A DNA stretch of 64,000 nucleotides from Actinoplanes philippinensis (lineage in GTDB: Bacteria; Actinomycetota; Actinomycetes; Mycobacteriales; Micromonosporaceae), in assembly GCF_900113015.1 (NCBI RefSeq), contig NZ_FONV01000021.1, forward strand, positions 1 through 64,000. The letters are read 5' to 3'. The position numbers and the translations under genes were made by a program. The notes under the pieces are model-generated. The model did not search any database, was not told the DNA's origin, and saw nothing but the letters and a program-made list of their open reading frames with translations. Shown here piece by piece: positions 50,353-57,877 of this stretch (position 1 is the stretch's first letter; each line of letters opens with the position of its first letter).

Positions 50353-52950
50353 TCACTCCTGGTCGAGGTCGAACGTGTCGAAGCGTCCCGGCTGGACGAA
50401 CGGCACGATGAGCTGCATACGGTTGTCGTGGCGGTCGATCAGCAACGCCCGGTTCGGCCGCGGCTCCCAGGCCACCGTGTGATCGCCGAGCAGCGCGCCC
50501 AGTTCGGTGGCGACCACATTGACCACGACCAGGCAGGCGACGTCGTCGCGCCCGGCGGACCCGCCGACCGCCTCGGCGAACCGGCGTGGCAGCCGCCACC
50601 AGCTCAGCAGGTGCACGCCCCGGCCCGGTCCCTCGCGCAGCACGGTGCGCAGGTCGTCCAGGCCGGTCCGGCGGTCCGGTCCCCGCTCGGCCAGCACCGG
50701 CATCGCCGTCTCGGCCGCCAGCACCAGCAGATAGGTGGGCCGCTGCCCGGCGCCGCCCGGCGTGGCGGTCCCGGCCAGCACCGCCCGCAGTCCGTGGGCG
50801 TCGACCTCGTCGACGGCGTGCCCGGCCGCGCCGAGATCGGCCCGGATCAGGTCGCGTGTCCCGCCCGCGTCCGGCGCCAGGCAGGCGAGCACGAAACGGG
50901 CCGTGCCCGGCTCGTGCCGGTGGGCGAGCCCGAACGCCGCGGCGTGCACGATGTCGCCGCCGACCGGCGAGGTGCCCAGCGCCGCCACGTGACGCCCGGG
51001 CCGCGCGTCGAGGACGAACGAGGCGGCCGGCGAGCCGACGTCGACCGCCAAGCCGGCCAGCGCCCGCACCGGCCCGTCGGCCGGGCCGGGGACCACGTGT
51101 GCCTCGGCGTAACCGACGAACACGGCCGGCGGCTCCCCGCCCGGCGGGCGCGACTCCCACAGCAGACGGCGGCGGGCGTTCAGCACGTCCGGCTCGGCGT
51201 ACGGGAAACGGACCACCCGGTTGCCACCCACGTAGCCGCCCGCGTCGTTGACCACCGCGGCGCCTACGGCCAGCCCGTCCGCGGCGGAGTTCGTCGCGTC
51301 CAGGATCCCCGACCCGCCCGGCAGCGCCACCCGCAGCGGGAACTGGCCGAAGATCGACTCCTTCTTGGTGTACAGCGCCTCGATGCCGGAGAGCGTCTGC
51401 GACGCCAGGATCAGATGGATGCCGTACGACCGCCCCTTGCGCGCCAGACTCTCCAGCGACCCGGCCGCGGACCGGGCCACCCGGTCGTTGCCCGCGAAGA
51501 GGACCTGGAACTCGTCGATCACCGCCAGGATCCGCGGCATCGGCAGGTCCGGGGCGGCCTCGCGCAACTGGGCCAGCTTGGTCACGCCGTGCCGCTTCAG
51601 CGCGGCGGCCCGGCGGTTCATCTCCCGCTCCAGCCGGCGCAGCACGGCCAGCCCGTACTCCCGGTCCGACTCGATGCCCACGGTGCGCGCGTGCGGCACC
51701 CACGACGGGTCGGTGGCGGTCGCGGTGAACTCCGCGAACGACACGCCCTCCTTGAAGTCGAGCAGGTAGAGGGTCAGCTCGCCGGGGGAGTAGCGCGACG
51801 CCAGCGCGTAGAGCAGGACCAGCAGCAGGTTCGTCTTGCCGCCACCGGAGCGCCCGGCGATCAGCGCGTGCGGCGTCGCATCGTCCAGCGACAGCGTGTA
51901 CGGATCCCGGCCCGCCATACCCACCCGGGCGCTGAGCCCGTCCGCCGACGACTCCTGCCAGATCCGGTCCGGCAGCAGGCCCGCCAGATCGGTACGGGAC
52001 GCGGCCGTCACGCTCTCCGCGACCCGACGGCTGATCCGGGCGGCGAACTCCGGGCCCGCGCCCGCGTCCAGCGTCAGCCAGGCCGGGAAGCCGCTGCCGT
52101 CCGGCGAGTAGGACTCGTCGCCGGCCGGCTCGGACATGCCGAACCACTCGTCCTGCTCGGTGAAGAGTTCCGTGGTGTGCGACAGGCGCGGTGGCGGGCC
52201 GGCGTGCGGCGGCGGCGCCGGCGGCCACCCGGCGATCAGAAGGAACACGCCGGACGCCGGGCCCGCGTAGGCCAGGGCGGCGAGCCGGTCGTGATCCCGC
52301 TCGCCGATGTCGCCGGGCAGCGCCGCGACCGCCAGCAGCAGAGCCTCCCGCCGCGGCTGTCCGGCCTGTGCCGCGCTCACCCGCTGCTCGGCGGTGGCCA
52401 GGGCGTCGCGGAACGCGTCCCGGTCGGTCGCCGGCGCCGCCCACTGCCCGGCGTCGATCATCGGCTGGAACGGCACGAACACCGAGCCGAGACCACCGCC
52501 GTCGACCGGCAGCACCCGCAGCGCGTCGCCCGGCAGCGCGGCCAGCACCCGCACCAGGACGCCCCGCAGCCACGCGGCGACGGCGGGATCACCGGCGTCC
52601 CGGTCGACGGTGAGGTGCCCGGCGCCCAGGAACGGCGCCACCGCCCCGAACTCCCGGTCCTCGCCGAGCGACGCGTCACCGACCTTCAGGCAGAGCGGCG
52701 CGTCCGGCGCGGCGTCCCGGCCGAGCGGGTGGTCGAGGAGGTCGTCGGTCAGCGGGCGGCTCAGCCAGGCCGGCAGACCGTCGACGACGCGCCGCAGCCC
52801 GGCGGTCAGCTCGCGTTGCCGGGCCGGGCTCGCGTCGTGGTCGAGGGCGTCGTACTGCCGGTCGAGGGCGGCCTCGGCATCGGCGATCAGGCCGGCGGCG
52901 CGGCGATGGGCGGTCACCGCCGCACGGAACCACCGTCGGTACGCCCGCAC
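50353..52950 (-). CDS. FtsK/SpoIIIE-type ATPase
   Basis: The 865-residue protein has a helical N-terminal region (about 1-330) without membrane spans. An FtsK/SpoIIIE ATPase domain follows, with Walker A AGRSGGGKT near residue 367 and Walker B ILAVIDEFQVLF near 475, then ASQTLSG. A second C-terminal domain (about 690-840) keeps the fold but has a degenerate nucleotide loop (GTSPVGGDI). This resembles the ATPases of type VII-like systems (EccC relatives) more than chromosome-pumping FtsK, because no DNA-orienting gamma domain is seen. It is divergent from a small WXG100-sized protein gene. Its cargo is unknown. Confidence 0.88.
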   Translation of the reverse strand: MRAYRRWFRAAVTAHRRAAGLIADAEAALDRQYDALDHDASPARQRELTAGLRRVVDGLPAWLSRPLTDDLLDHPLGRDAAPDAPLCLKVGDASLGEDREFGAVAPFLGAGHLTVDRDAGDPAVAAWLRGVLVRVLAALPGDALRVLPVDGGGLGSVFVPFQPMIDAGQWAAPATDRDAFRDALATAEQRVSAAQAGQPRREALLLAVAALPGDIGERDHDRLAALAYAGPASGVFLLIAGWPPAPPPHAGPPPRLSHTTELFTEQDEWFGMSEPAGDESYSPDGSGFPAWLTLDAGAGPEFAARISRRVAESVTAASRTDLAGLLPDRIWQESSADGLSARVGMAGRDPYTLSLDDATPHALIAGRSGGGKTNLLLVLLYALASRYSPGELTLYLLDFKEGVSFAEFTATATDPSWVPHARTVGIESDREYGLAVLRRLEREMNRRAAALKRHGVTKLAQLREAAPDLPMPRILAVIDEFQVLFAGNDRVARSAAGSLESLARKGRSYGIHLILASQTLSGIEALYTKKESIFGQFPLRVALPGGSGILDATNSAADGLAVGAAVVNDAGGYVGGNRVVRFPYAEPDVLNARRRLLWESRPPGGEPPAVFVGYAEAHVVPGPADGPVRALAGLAVDVGSPAASFVLDARPGRHVAALGTSPVGGDIVHAAAFGLAHRHEPGTARFVLACLAPDAGGTRDLIRADLGAAGHAVDEVDAHGLRAVLAGTATPGGAGQRPTYLLVLAAETAMPVLAERGPDRRTGLDDLRTVLREGPGRGVHLLSWWRLPRRFAEAVGGSAGRDDVACLVVVNVVATELGALLGDHTVAWEPRPNRALLIDRHDNRMQLIVPFVQPGRFDTFDLDQE

Positions 52951-53106
52951 TCGCTCTCCCCCGTAGACGGCCGGTCGATCCGGGGCAGCGTAGCGGATCG
53001 ATGTCCGGTCGCGGGGGCGCGTCGGGACACGCCGTCACCGGCCGGACAAACGTGACAGAGATCCGTTAGCATCCGCGGATCATCGATACATGGGGGAGGT
53101 CCGGCT

Positions 53107-53367
53107 GTGGCATCCATCGACGAGATCACCAGCCAATTGCGATCCGTGGTCTCCAGCGCCGATGAGGCGGTCAGCGAGGCGGGGGGCGCGATATCCGAGA
53201 CCGAGCAATTCATCGCGCAGGCCAACGCGATGAACGCCGAGGGGCTCGCGGCGGACCTGGCGGTGGTCAAGTCCACCATCGAGAGCGGCTTGGCGCAGAT
53301 CACCGCCGCCATCGCGACGATCGATGAGGCGATCACCCAGGCGGATCAGGCGCGCGGGCGTACTTGA
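53107..53367 (+). CDS. small helical protein, DUF6244/WXG100-like size
   Basis: The GTG at 53107 has a strong gggggagg upstream. The 86-residue product is a helical hairpin: EITSQLRSVVSSADEAVSEA, then an Ala-rich turn, then a second helix (DLAVVKSTIESGLAQITAAI). It is acidic, has no Trp-x-Gly, and resembles the DUF6244 proteins that sit next to FtsK-like genes in Micromonosporaceae. By position it is the best candidate for a secreted or partner protein of the ATPase encoded divergently. The name is from memory of the family, so it is tentative. Confidence 0.75.
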   Translation: MASIDEITSQLRSVVSSADEAVSEAGGAISETEQFIAQANAMNAEGLAADLAVVKSTIESGLAQITAAIATIDEAITQADQARGRT

Positions 53368-53496
53368 ATAGCAGGCGGCTCGTCCAGTGGGCCGCCAGCA
53401 CAAGCATCGCCGTCGCCGTCGCGGCGCCCCGATCGCAGCCGCCGGGACGGCGACGGCCGGGGCGCTCCCCCGGCCGCGGTCCGGACCAGGGACGTC

Positions 53497-53685
53497 GTGG
53501 GGGTCGTCGGGAGCGTGGTGGCCGGCGCGGCCGGAGGCGCGGTGAGCACCTTCGCCGCCTATCTGCCCACCCTTCCGGTGGCGATCGCGACAGGTGTCTT
53601 CGCCACGCTCGGAACGGCGTTCGGCACGATCGGGGCCGCGGCGGTCGTGAAAGTGTGGAGAGGCGCGCGTAATGCACATCGATAG
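53497..53685 (+). CDS. small two-span membrane protein
   Basis: The GTG at 53497 is the first start in a frame encoding 62 residues with two spans: VVGSVVAGAAGGAVSTFAAY and VAIATGVFATLGTAFGTIGA, then a basic end. Upstream, a TTG at 53364 overlapping the previous stop opens another frame, MNSRRLVQWAASTSIAVAVA, which looks like the start of a membrane protein but then drifts into another frame. The gene may therefore be longer and frameshifted, or a sequencing error may be present. Its end overlaps the next gene. Confidence 0.5.
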   Translation: MGVVGSVVAGAAGGAVSTFAAYLPTLPVAIATGVFATLGTAFGTIGAAAVVKVWRGARNAHR

Positions 53686-54115
53686 CAAGGCGGAACGGCT
53701 CGTCCGGGAGGCCCTGGACGCCGTCGTGAAGAGGGACGTCGCGCGGTTCGCGGACGCGCTCGTCGCACTGAGCGGGCCGGAGGTGGCAACTGCCGGGTAC
53801 CGGCTTGCCGCCTCCGTGGTGTTCGCGGTTCTGCAGGAGCAGTACCGCGGACAGCCGCCGGCCGAGGAGATCCGTGCGGTGGCCGAGGAAGTGGCCGATG
53901 CGGAGAACTGGACCGACCTGACCGCCGACGAGATCGAGACGTTCCTCGCCACCTACTATGCCGGCGCCACGGTGGACACCGTCATGCCGATCGAGCGCGC
54001 GGTCCTGGTGGCCTATGTGCTCGCCGCCAACCTGCTCGCGTCCTACCACAACGACGGCGAGTGGTGGTTCAACTACCTCGACCGGGTCGAGCTGGCCCTG
54101 GAGACCGCCCCGTGA
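53672..54115 (+). CDS. helical hypothetical protein of the FtsK cluster
   Basis: The 147-residue protein is soluble and all-helical (AERLVREALDAVVKRDVARF, then YRLAASVVFAVLQEQYRG, then ERAVLVAYVLAANLLASY) with an acidic middle. The ATG at 53672 follows gagaggcgcgcgta and overlaps the preceding small membrane gene, so it is coupled to it. It is not recognised. It may bind the small helical protein or the ATPase N-terminus. Its stop lies 4 bases from the convergent MFS gene. Confidence 0.65.
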   Translation: MHIDSKAERLVREALDAVVKRDVARFADALVALSGPEVATAGYRLAASVVFAVLQEQYRGQPPAEEIRAVAEEVADAENWTDLTADEIETFLATYYAGATVDTVMPIERAVLVAYVLAANLLASYHNDGEWWFNYLDRVELALETAP

Positions 54116-54118
54116 CCG

Positions 54119-55288
54119 TCACGGGCTGGTGACCAGGGACGGCACGCGGCGCAGCGACGTCGCGAGCAGCCCGCCGGCCACCAGGCACGCCGCGGCCAGC
54201 AGCACCACGGCCGGCCAGGCGCCGTACGACCAGGCGGTCCCGGCCAGGTTGCCGAACAGCGACGACCCGGCGTAGTAGGCGAACAGGTAGAGCGACGCGG
54301 CCTGACCGGCCGGGACCCCGCCGGCGTGCGCGCGGACCGGGACCCAGCCGCTGGCCACGCCGTGCACGCAGAAGAACCCGGCGGTCATCACCGCGAGCCC
54401 GGCCACCGTGAGCGCCAGGTGGTCGGGCAGCGTGAGCAGCAGCCCGGCCGCGGTGAGCAGGAATCCGAACGGCAGGACGGCGCGGCGTCCGTGCCGGTCG
54501 GCGAGCCGGCCCGCGATCGACGAGCTGAGCGTGCCCGCCGGGTAGACGAGGAAGACGGCGCCGGCGGCGGCCGCCCCGAGCGTGAACGGTGCGCTGGTCA
54601 GCCGGAATCCCATGGCGTTGTAGACGGCGACGAACGATCCCATCGCGACGGCGCCGATCCCGTACAGGCTGAGCAGTGCCGGGTCGGTGAAAGCCCGGCG
54701 GGACAGGGCCACGTGCGGTCCGGCGGCGAAGTTGCGCGACGCGGGGAGCAGCGACGCGACGATCACCGCGCAGGCCAGGCCGACGGCGGCCACCGCCGCG
54801 AGGGACAGCCGCCAGCCGTACGCCTCCGCGACGACCGAGCTGATCAGCCGTCCGGTCATCCCGCCGAGCGCGGTGCCCCCGATGTACAGCCCGGCGGCCC
54901 GGCCCTGACGGTCGGCGGGCAGTTCCTCACGCAGGTAGGCGGTGGCGACCGCGGGCAGCCCGGCGAGCGTCACGCCCTGGACGAGCCGCAGGCCCAGCAG
55001 CGCGTGCCAGGTCGGTGCGAACGCGCACGCCAGCCCGGCCAGCGCGGACAGCGTGAGCGACAGATGGATCAGCGGGGTACGCCCGGTCCTCTCCGAGAGC
55101 GGGCCGGTGACCAGCAGCGCCACCCCGAGGCCGAGGGTCGCCGCCGACAGCGACCAGGAGCTCTGCGCCGGGGTCACGCCGAACGCCCGAGACAGCTCCG
55201 GCAGCAGCGCCTGAACGCTGTACAGCAGGGCGAACGTGGCCACGCCGGCGGCGAACAGGGCTAGGCAGGCCCGGTGATATCTGCTCAC
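54119..55288 (-). CDS. MFS transporter, YnfM-like
   Basis: This 389-residue, twelve-span major facilitator probably exports a small molecule by proton antiport. The start is taken as GTG 55288, just before the first span (LALFAAGVATFALLYSV). Motif-like segments include GPLSERTGRTPLI after span 2, LRLVQGVTLAGLPAVATAYL in span 4, and AGRLADRHGRRAVLPFG after span 8. Divergent pairing with a LysR gene is the arrangement seen for E. coli ynfM/ynfL, and the regulator is likely to control it. The substrate is unknown. Confidence 0.88.
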   Translation of the reverse strand: MSRYHRACLALFAAGVATFALLYSVQALLPELSRAFGVTPAQSSWSLSAATLGLGVALLVTGPLSERTGRTPLIHLSLTLSALAGLACAFAPTWHALLGLRLVQGVTLAGLPAVATAYLREELPADRQGRAAGLYIGGTALGGMTGRLISSVVAEAYGWRLSLAAVAAVGLACAVIVASLLPASRNFAAGPHVALSRRAFTDPALLSLYGIGAVAMGSFVAVYNAMGFRLTSAPFTLGAAAAGAVFLVYPAGTLSSSIAGRLADRHGRRAVLPFGFLLTAAGLLLTLPDHLALTVAGLAVMTAGFFCVHGVASGWVPVRAHAGGVPAGQAASLYLFAYYAGSSLFGNLAGTAWSYGAWPAVVLLAAACLVAGGLLATSLRRVPSLVTSP

Positions 55289-55327
55289 GGGACTCACTGT
55301 TCGCGGTGGCGGCCGCATACGTCCAAT

Positions 55328-55351
55328 GCATGAAAATCATCGACCTCATGC
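55328..55351. promoter_or_regulatory. candidate LysR operator between MFS and LysR genes
   Basis: GCATGA and TCATGC form a perfect inverted repeat separated by 12 bases, centred between the divergent genes. This is typical of a LysR-type box. A second pair, CGCATACG near 55312 and CGTATGC near 55358, flanks it. Confidence 0.45.
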
Positions 55352-55359
55352 GTACGGCG

Positions 55360-55365
55360 TATGCT
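55360..55365 (+). promoter_or_regulatory. TANNNT box for the LysR gene
   Basis: TATGCT ends seven bases before the ATG at 55373. It supports that start over the upstream in-frame ATG at 55361, which would overlap the box. Confidence 0.4.
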
Positions 55366-55372
55366 GCGCGTG

Positions 55373-56248
55373 ATGCAGCTGGAAGATCTGCGTGCCCTGC
55401 TCGCACTCGGTGATCATCAACACGTGACCGAGGCGGCCGCCGCGCTGGGCACCACCCAGCCGAGCCTGTCCCGCCTGCTCGCCCGGGTGGAGGCCGAGCT
55501 GGGGGCGCGGCTGTTCGAGCGGGACGCCCGCGGCGTGCACCCGAACCCGCTCGGTGAGCTGACCCTGACCGCGGCCCGTGACCTGGTCGGCCGCTACGAC
55601 CGCCTGTGCCGTGACCTGGCCGGCCTGCTCGACCCGGACTCGGGGACGGTGCGGCTGGCGTTCCTCGACTCGATGGCCACGTCACTGGTGCCGCGGATCC
55701 TGCACGACGTGCGCGAGCGGGCTCCCCGGCTGCGGGTGGAGCTGCGCCAGGAGCCCGGCCACGTCATCCTGCCCGACCTGGAGTCGGGGGCGGCCGAGCT
55801 GGCGCTGATCTCCCCGCAGCCGCGCGGGCCGTACGGCTGGCTCCCCCTCCAGAAGCAGAAGCTGGCCTTGATCGTCCCGCCCGGCCATCGCCTGGTCCCG
55901 CGCCGCCGGGCGCGCCTGGCCGACGCCGCCGGCGAGGACTTCGTCACGGTGCCGCCCGGATTCGGGTTCCGCGTCCTGATCGACGGCCTGTTCGCGGCGG
56001 CCGGTGTAACCCCGCGCATCGCGCTGGAGATCGGAGACCTGGCGACCATCGAGGGCCTGGTCGGGGCGGGCCTCGGTGTCGCGCTGGTGCCGGAGAGCTT
56101 CGCCGGCGCCACCGGCACGGTCGGCCTGCCCCTGGCCGCCCCCGGCGCCGAACGGGTCGTCGGCCTGACCTGGCGCGCCGACCGTCCACCGGGCCCGGCC
56201 GCCGCCCGGTTCCGCGCGATCGTCGAGGCCTCGGCACCCTACACCTGA
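55373..56248 (+). CDS. LysR-family transcriptional regulator
   Basis: The 291-residue protein has the N-terminal winged helix-turn-helix (LEDLRALLALGDHQHVTEAA, then ALGTTQPSLSRLLARVEAEL, then LFERDARGV). A two-lobed effector domain follows (about residues 85-290) with VRLAFLDSMATSLVPRIL and the GLGVALVPES segment. It probably autoregulates and activates the divergent MFS gene in response to a small ligand. The ATG at 55373 is chosen for its position behind a TANNNT box and because it matches the family start. Confidence 0.93.
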   Translation: MQLEDLRALLALGDHQHVTEAAAALGTTQPSLSRLLARVEAELGARLFERDARGVHPNPLGELTLTAARDLVGRYDRLCRDLAGLLDPDSGTVRLAFLDSMATSLVPRILHDVRERAPRLRVELRQEPGHVILPDLESGAAELALISPQPRGPYGWLPLQKQKLALIVPPGHRLVPRRRARLADAAGEDFVTVPPGFGFRVLIDGLFAAAGVTPRIALEIGDLATIEGLVGAGLGVALVPESFAGATGTVGLPLAAPGAERVVGLTWRADRPPGPAAARFRAIVEASAPYT

Positions 56249-56332
56249 CCCGGCGTCCACGCCGTTCCCGGCCGGCTCGCAGCGCTGTCTCCCGGCACGG
56301 GAAAAGGCGTGGGGAACCGGCCGGGTCTGCAC

Positions 56333-56338
56333 TACGGT
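56333..56338 (+). promoter_or_regulatory. TANNNT box for the phosphotransferase gene
   Basis: TACGGT ends seven bases before the ATG at 56346, with no ribosome-binding site. Confidence 0.35.
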
Positions 56339-56345
56339 GCTCCGG

Positions 56346-57227
56346 ATGGACGGGCTGACGGTGCCGGTGTCGTTTCTCGAGTCGCCACGATGGTGGCGCG
56401 GCGGGGGTGAGTGGCTGGCCGGGCTGCCCGAGCTGGTCCGGGCACAGTGCGCGCGATGGCGCCTGACCCTCGACGGCGAGCCGGCGCACGGCTCCACCGC
56501 GCTGGTCGTGCCGGTGCGCCGGGGCGGGGAGAGGCTGATGCTGCGGCTCGCCCCGCCGGGCCCCGACGTCACGGGGCAGGTGGCGGCGTTGCGGTTCTGG
56601 GACGGGCGCGGGACGGTCCGGCTTGTCGACGCCGATGCCGATGCCGGGGTGATGCTGCTGGAACGGCTCAGTGGCGTCTCGCTGCGGGACGTGCCGGTGG
56701 ACGAGGCGATGCACGTGCTGGGCACGATGATGGGCCGTCTCGCGGTGCCCGCCCCGGACCACGTCCGCAGCACGGCCGACGCCGTCGCCGGGCGGGTGGC
56801 GGCTCTGGGCGGCGAGTGGGAGCGGCTGGGCCGGCCGTTCGACGAGCGGATCCTGCGCCGGGCGCTGACCGTCGGTGAGCGGCTGTCGCGCGGCGGCGGC
56901 GGTGACGCGGTCGACGCCGACCTGCATTCGGCACAGGTGCTGCGCGGCGGCCGGGAGCCGTGGCTCATGGTCGACCCGGTTCTGATGCGCGGCGACCGGG
57001 CCTTCGACCTGGGCCGCGTGCTGTGGACACGTCTCGACGAGATGCCCGCGCCGGTCGACGTCGTCCGCGGCTTCGACATCGCCGTCCGCGCCGCCGCCCT
57101 GGATCGGGACCACGCGCGTGACTGGGTGCTGTATCGAGCCGTCGACTACTGGCTGTGGGGCCTCGGCGCCGGGCTGACCGAGGATCCGCTCCGGTGCGAG
57201 CGCCTGGTGGCGGTCTTCGAGGGCTGA
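56346..57227 (+). CDS. aminoglycoside/hydroxyurea phosphotransferase-like protein
   Basis: The 293-residue protein fits the streptomycin 6-kinase/hydroxyurea kinase family. It has ALVVPVRRGGERLMLRL (nucleotide-binding strand), LLERLSGVSL (hinge), the catalytic loop DADLHSAQVLRGG and the metal loop MVDPVLMRGDRAFDLGRVLW. The usual catalytic loop reads HGDLHxxNVL. Here the first His is Asp and the metal-binding Asn is Gln, so activity may be altered although the catalytic Asp and the DxxxxxGD segment remain. Drug inactivation is possible but not shown. It is transcribed alone, towards the heptamer array. Confidence 0.8.
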   Translation: MDGLTVPVSFLESPRWWRGGGEWLAGLPELVRAQCARWRLTLDGEPAHGSTALVVPVRRGGERLMLRLAPPGPDVTGQVAALRFWDGRGTVRLVDADADAGVMLLERLSGVSLRDVPVDEAMHVLGTMMGRLAVPAPDHVRSTADAVAGRVAALGGEWERLGRPFDERILRRALTVGERLSRGGGGDAVDADLHSAQVLRGGREPWLMVDPVLMRGDRAFDLGRVLWTRLDEMPAPVDVVRGFDIAVRAAALDRDHARDWVLYRAVDYWLWGLGAGLTEDPLRCERLVAVFEG

Positions 57228-57234
57228 CCCGTCC

Positions 57235-57327
57235 GGGCGCCATCGTGATGCCGTCATGGTGCCATTTGATGCCGCGATGATGCCACAGGGTTGCGCGTGG
57301 CATCACGGTGATGCCATAGTGGTGCCA
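57235..57327 (+). promoter_or_regulatory. helically phased heptamer array, candidate RHH operator
   Basis: Six direct and one inverted copies of TG(A/G)TGCC begin at 57246, 57257, 57267, 57278, 57298 (inverted), 57309 and 57320. The steps are 11, 10, 11, 20, 11 and 11 bases, so each site lies on the same DNA face. Weaker matches fill the gap near 57288 and precede the first site at 57235. The last copy runs into the ATG of the ribbon-helix-helix gene, and there is no ribosome-binding site. Such heptad arrays are bound by RHH repressors such as plasmid omega proteins, so autoregulation is the natural reading. Confidence 0.75.
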
Positions 57328-57848
57328 TGGAACTGCGCCCCTACATCGACGCCCTGCGTCATGAGCTTGCGCTCGCTGCCGCGGCCGGTGGCGAGGATGC
57401 CCGTGAGCTGGCTGAGCGCCTCACCGCGCCGCTCGAGTCGGCGACCCGCCTCGCCCTGCTGGACGCGTTGTCCGAGGCGGCCGCCGAGATCACCCGCGAC
57501 CTGGCCCCCGGCTCGGTCGACCTGCGCCTGCGCAACCGCGAGCCCAGCTTCGTCGTGACACCGGCCCCGGCCGACCCGTGGACCGACGCCGCACCGGTGC
57601 CGCCCCCGCCCGACCCGGTTCCGGCGCCGGCGCCCGCACCGGGTGAGGACGAGGCGACCGTCCGGATCAGTCTGCGCCTGCCGGAGCATCTGAAGGGCCG
57701 GATCGAGCAGGCCGCCGCCCGTGACGGAGTCTCGATCAACACCTGGCTGATCCGGGCCGCGGCCGCCGCGGCCGACGGTGACCGGCAGCGACCCCCGACC
57801 GTGACCCCGACCAGTGGCGCTCAGCGCTTCACCGGCTGGGTTCGCTGA
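57327..57848 (+). CDS. ribbon-helix-helix regulator
   Basis: The 173-residue protein has a helical N-terminal domain (about 1-65, LAERLTAPLESATRLALLDA), a Pro-rich linker (about 78-108) and a C-terminal ribbon-helix-helix domain. The domain comprises the DNA-contacting strand TVRISLRLPEHL (111-122) followed by helices GRIEQAAARDG and SINTWLIRAAAA (to about 148). It is of the HicB/Arc type, but no toxin gene is adjacent. The genes following it encode a DUF4097 protein and a DrrAB-like exporter, a combination seen in actinobacteria. It is likely to bind the array that overlaps its own start. Confidence 0.88.
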   Translation: MELRPYIDALRHELALAAAAGGEDARELAERLTAPLESATRLALLDALSEAAAEITRDLAPGSVDLRLRNREPSFVVTPAPADPWTDAAPVPPPPDPVPAPAPAPGEDEATVRISLRLPEHLKGRIEQAAARDGVSINTWLIRAAAAAADGDRQRPPTVTPTSGAQRFTGWVR

Positions 57849-57877
57849 CACCCCCCGACTGCGAAACGGAGACCCGC

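Noticed and set aside
49978..53055. A 1025-codon plus-strand frame
   Set aside because: It is the shadow of the FtsK-type ATPase and its neighbour; composition is Arg/Gly/Gln-rich with no domain.
57235..57327. CRISPR or transposon terminal repeats
   Set aside because: The units are 7-8 bases with a 10-11-base period and no spacers of CRISPR size; no transposase is near. Helical phasing and the RHH gene fit an operator better.
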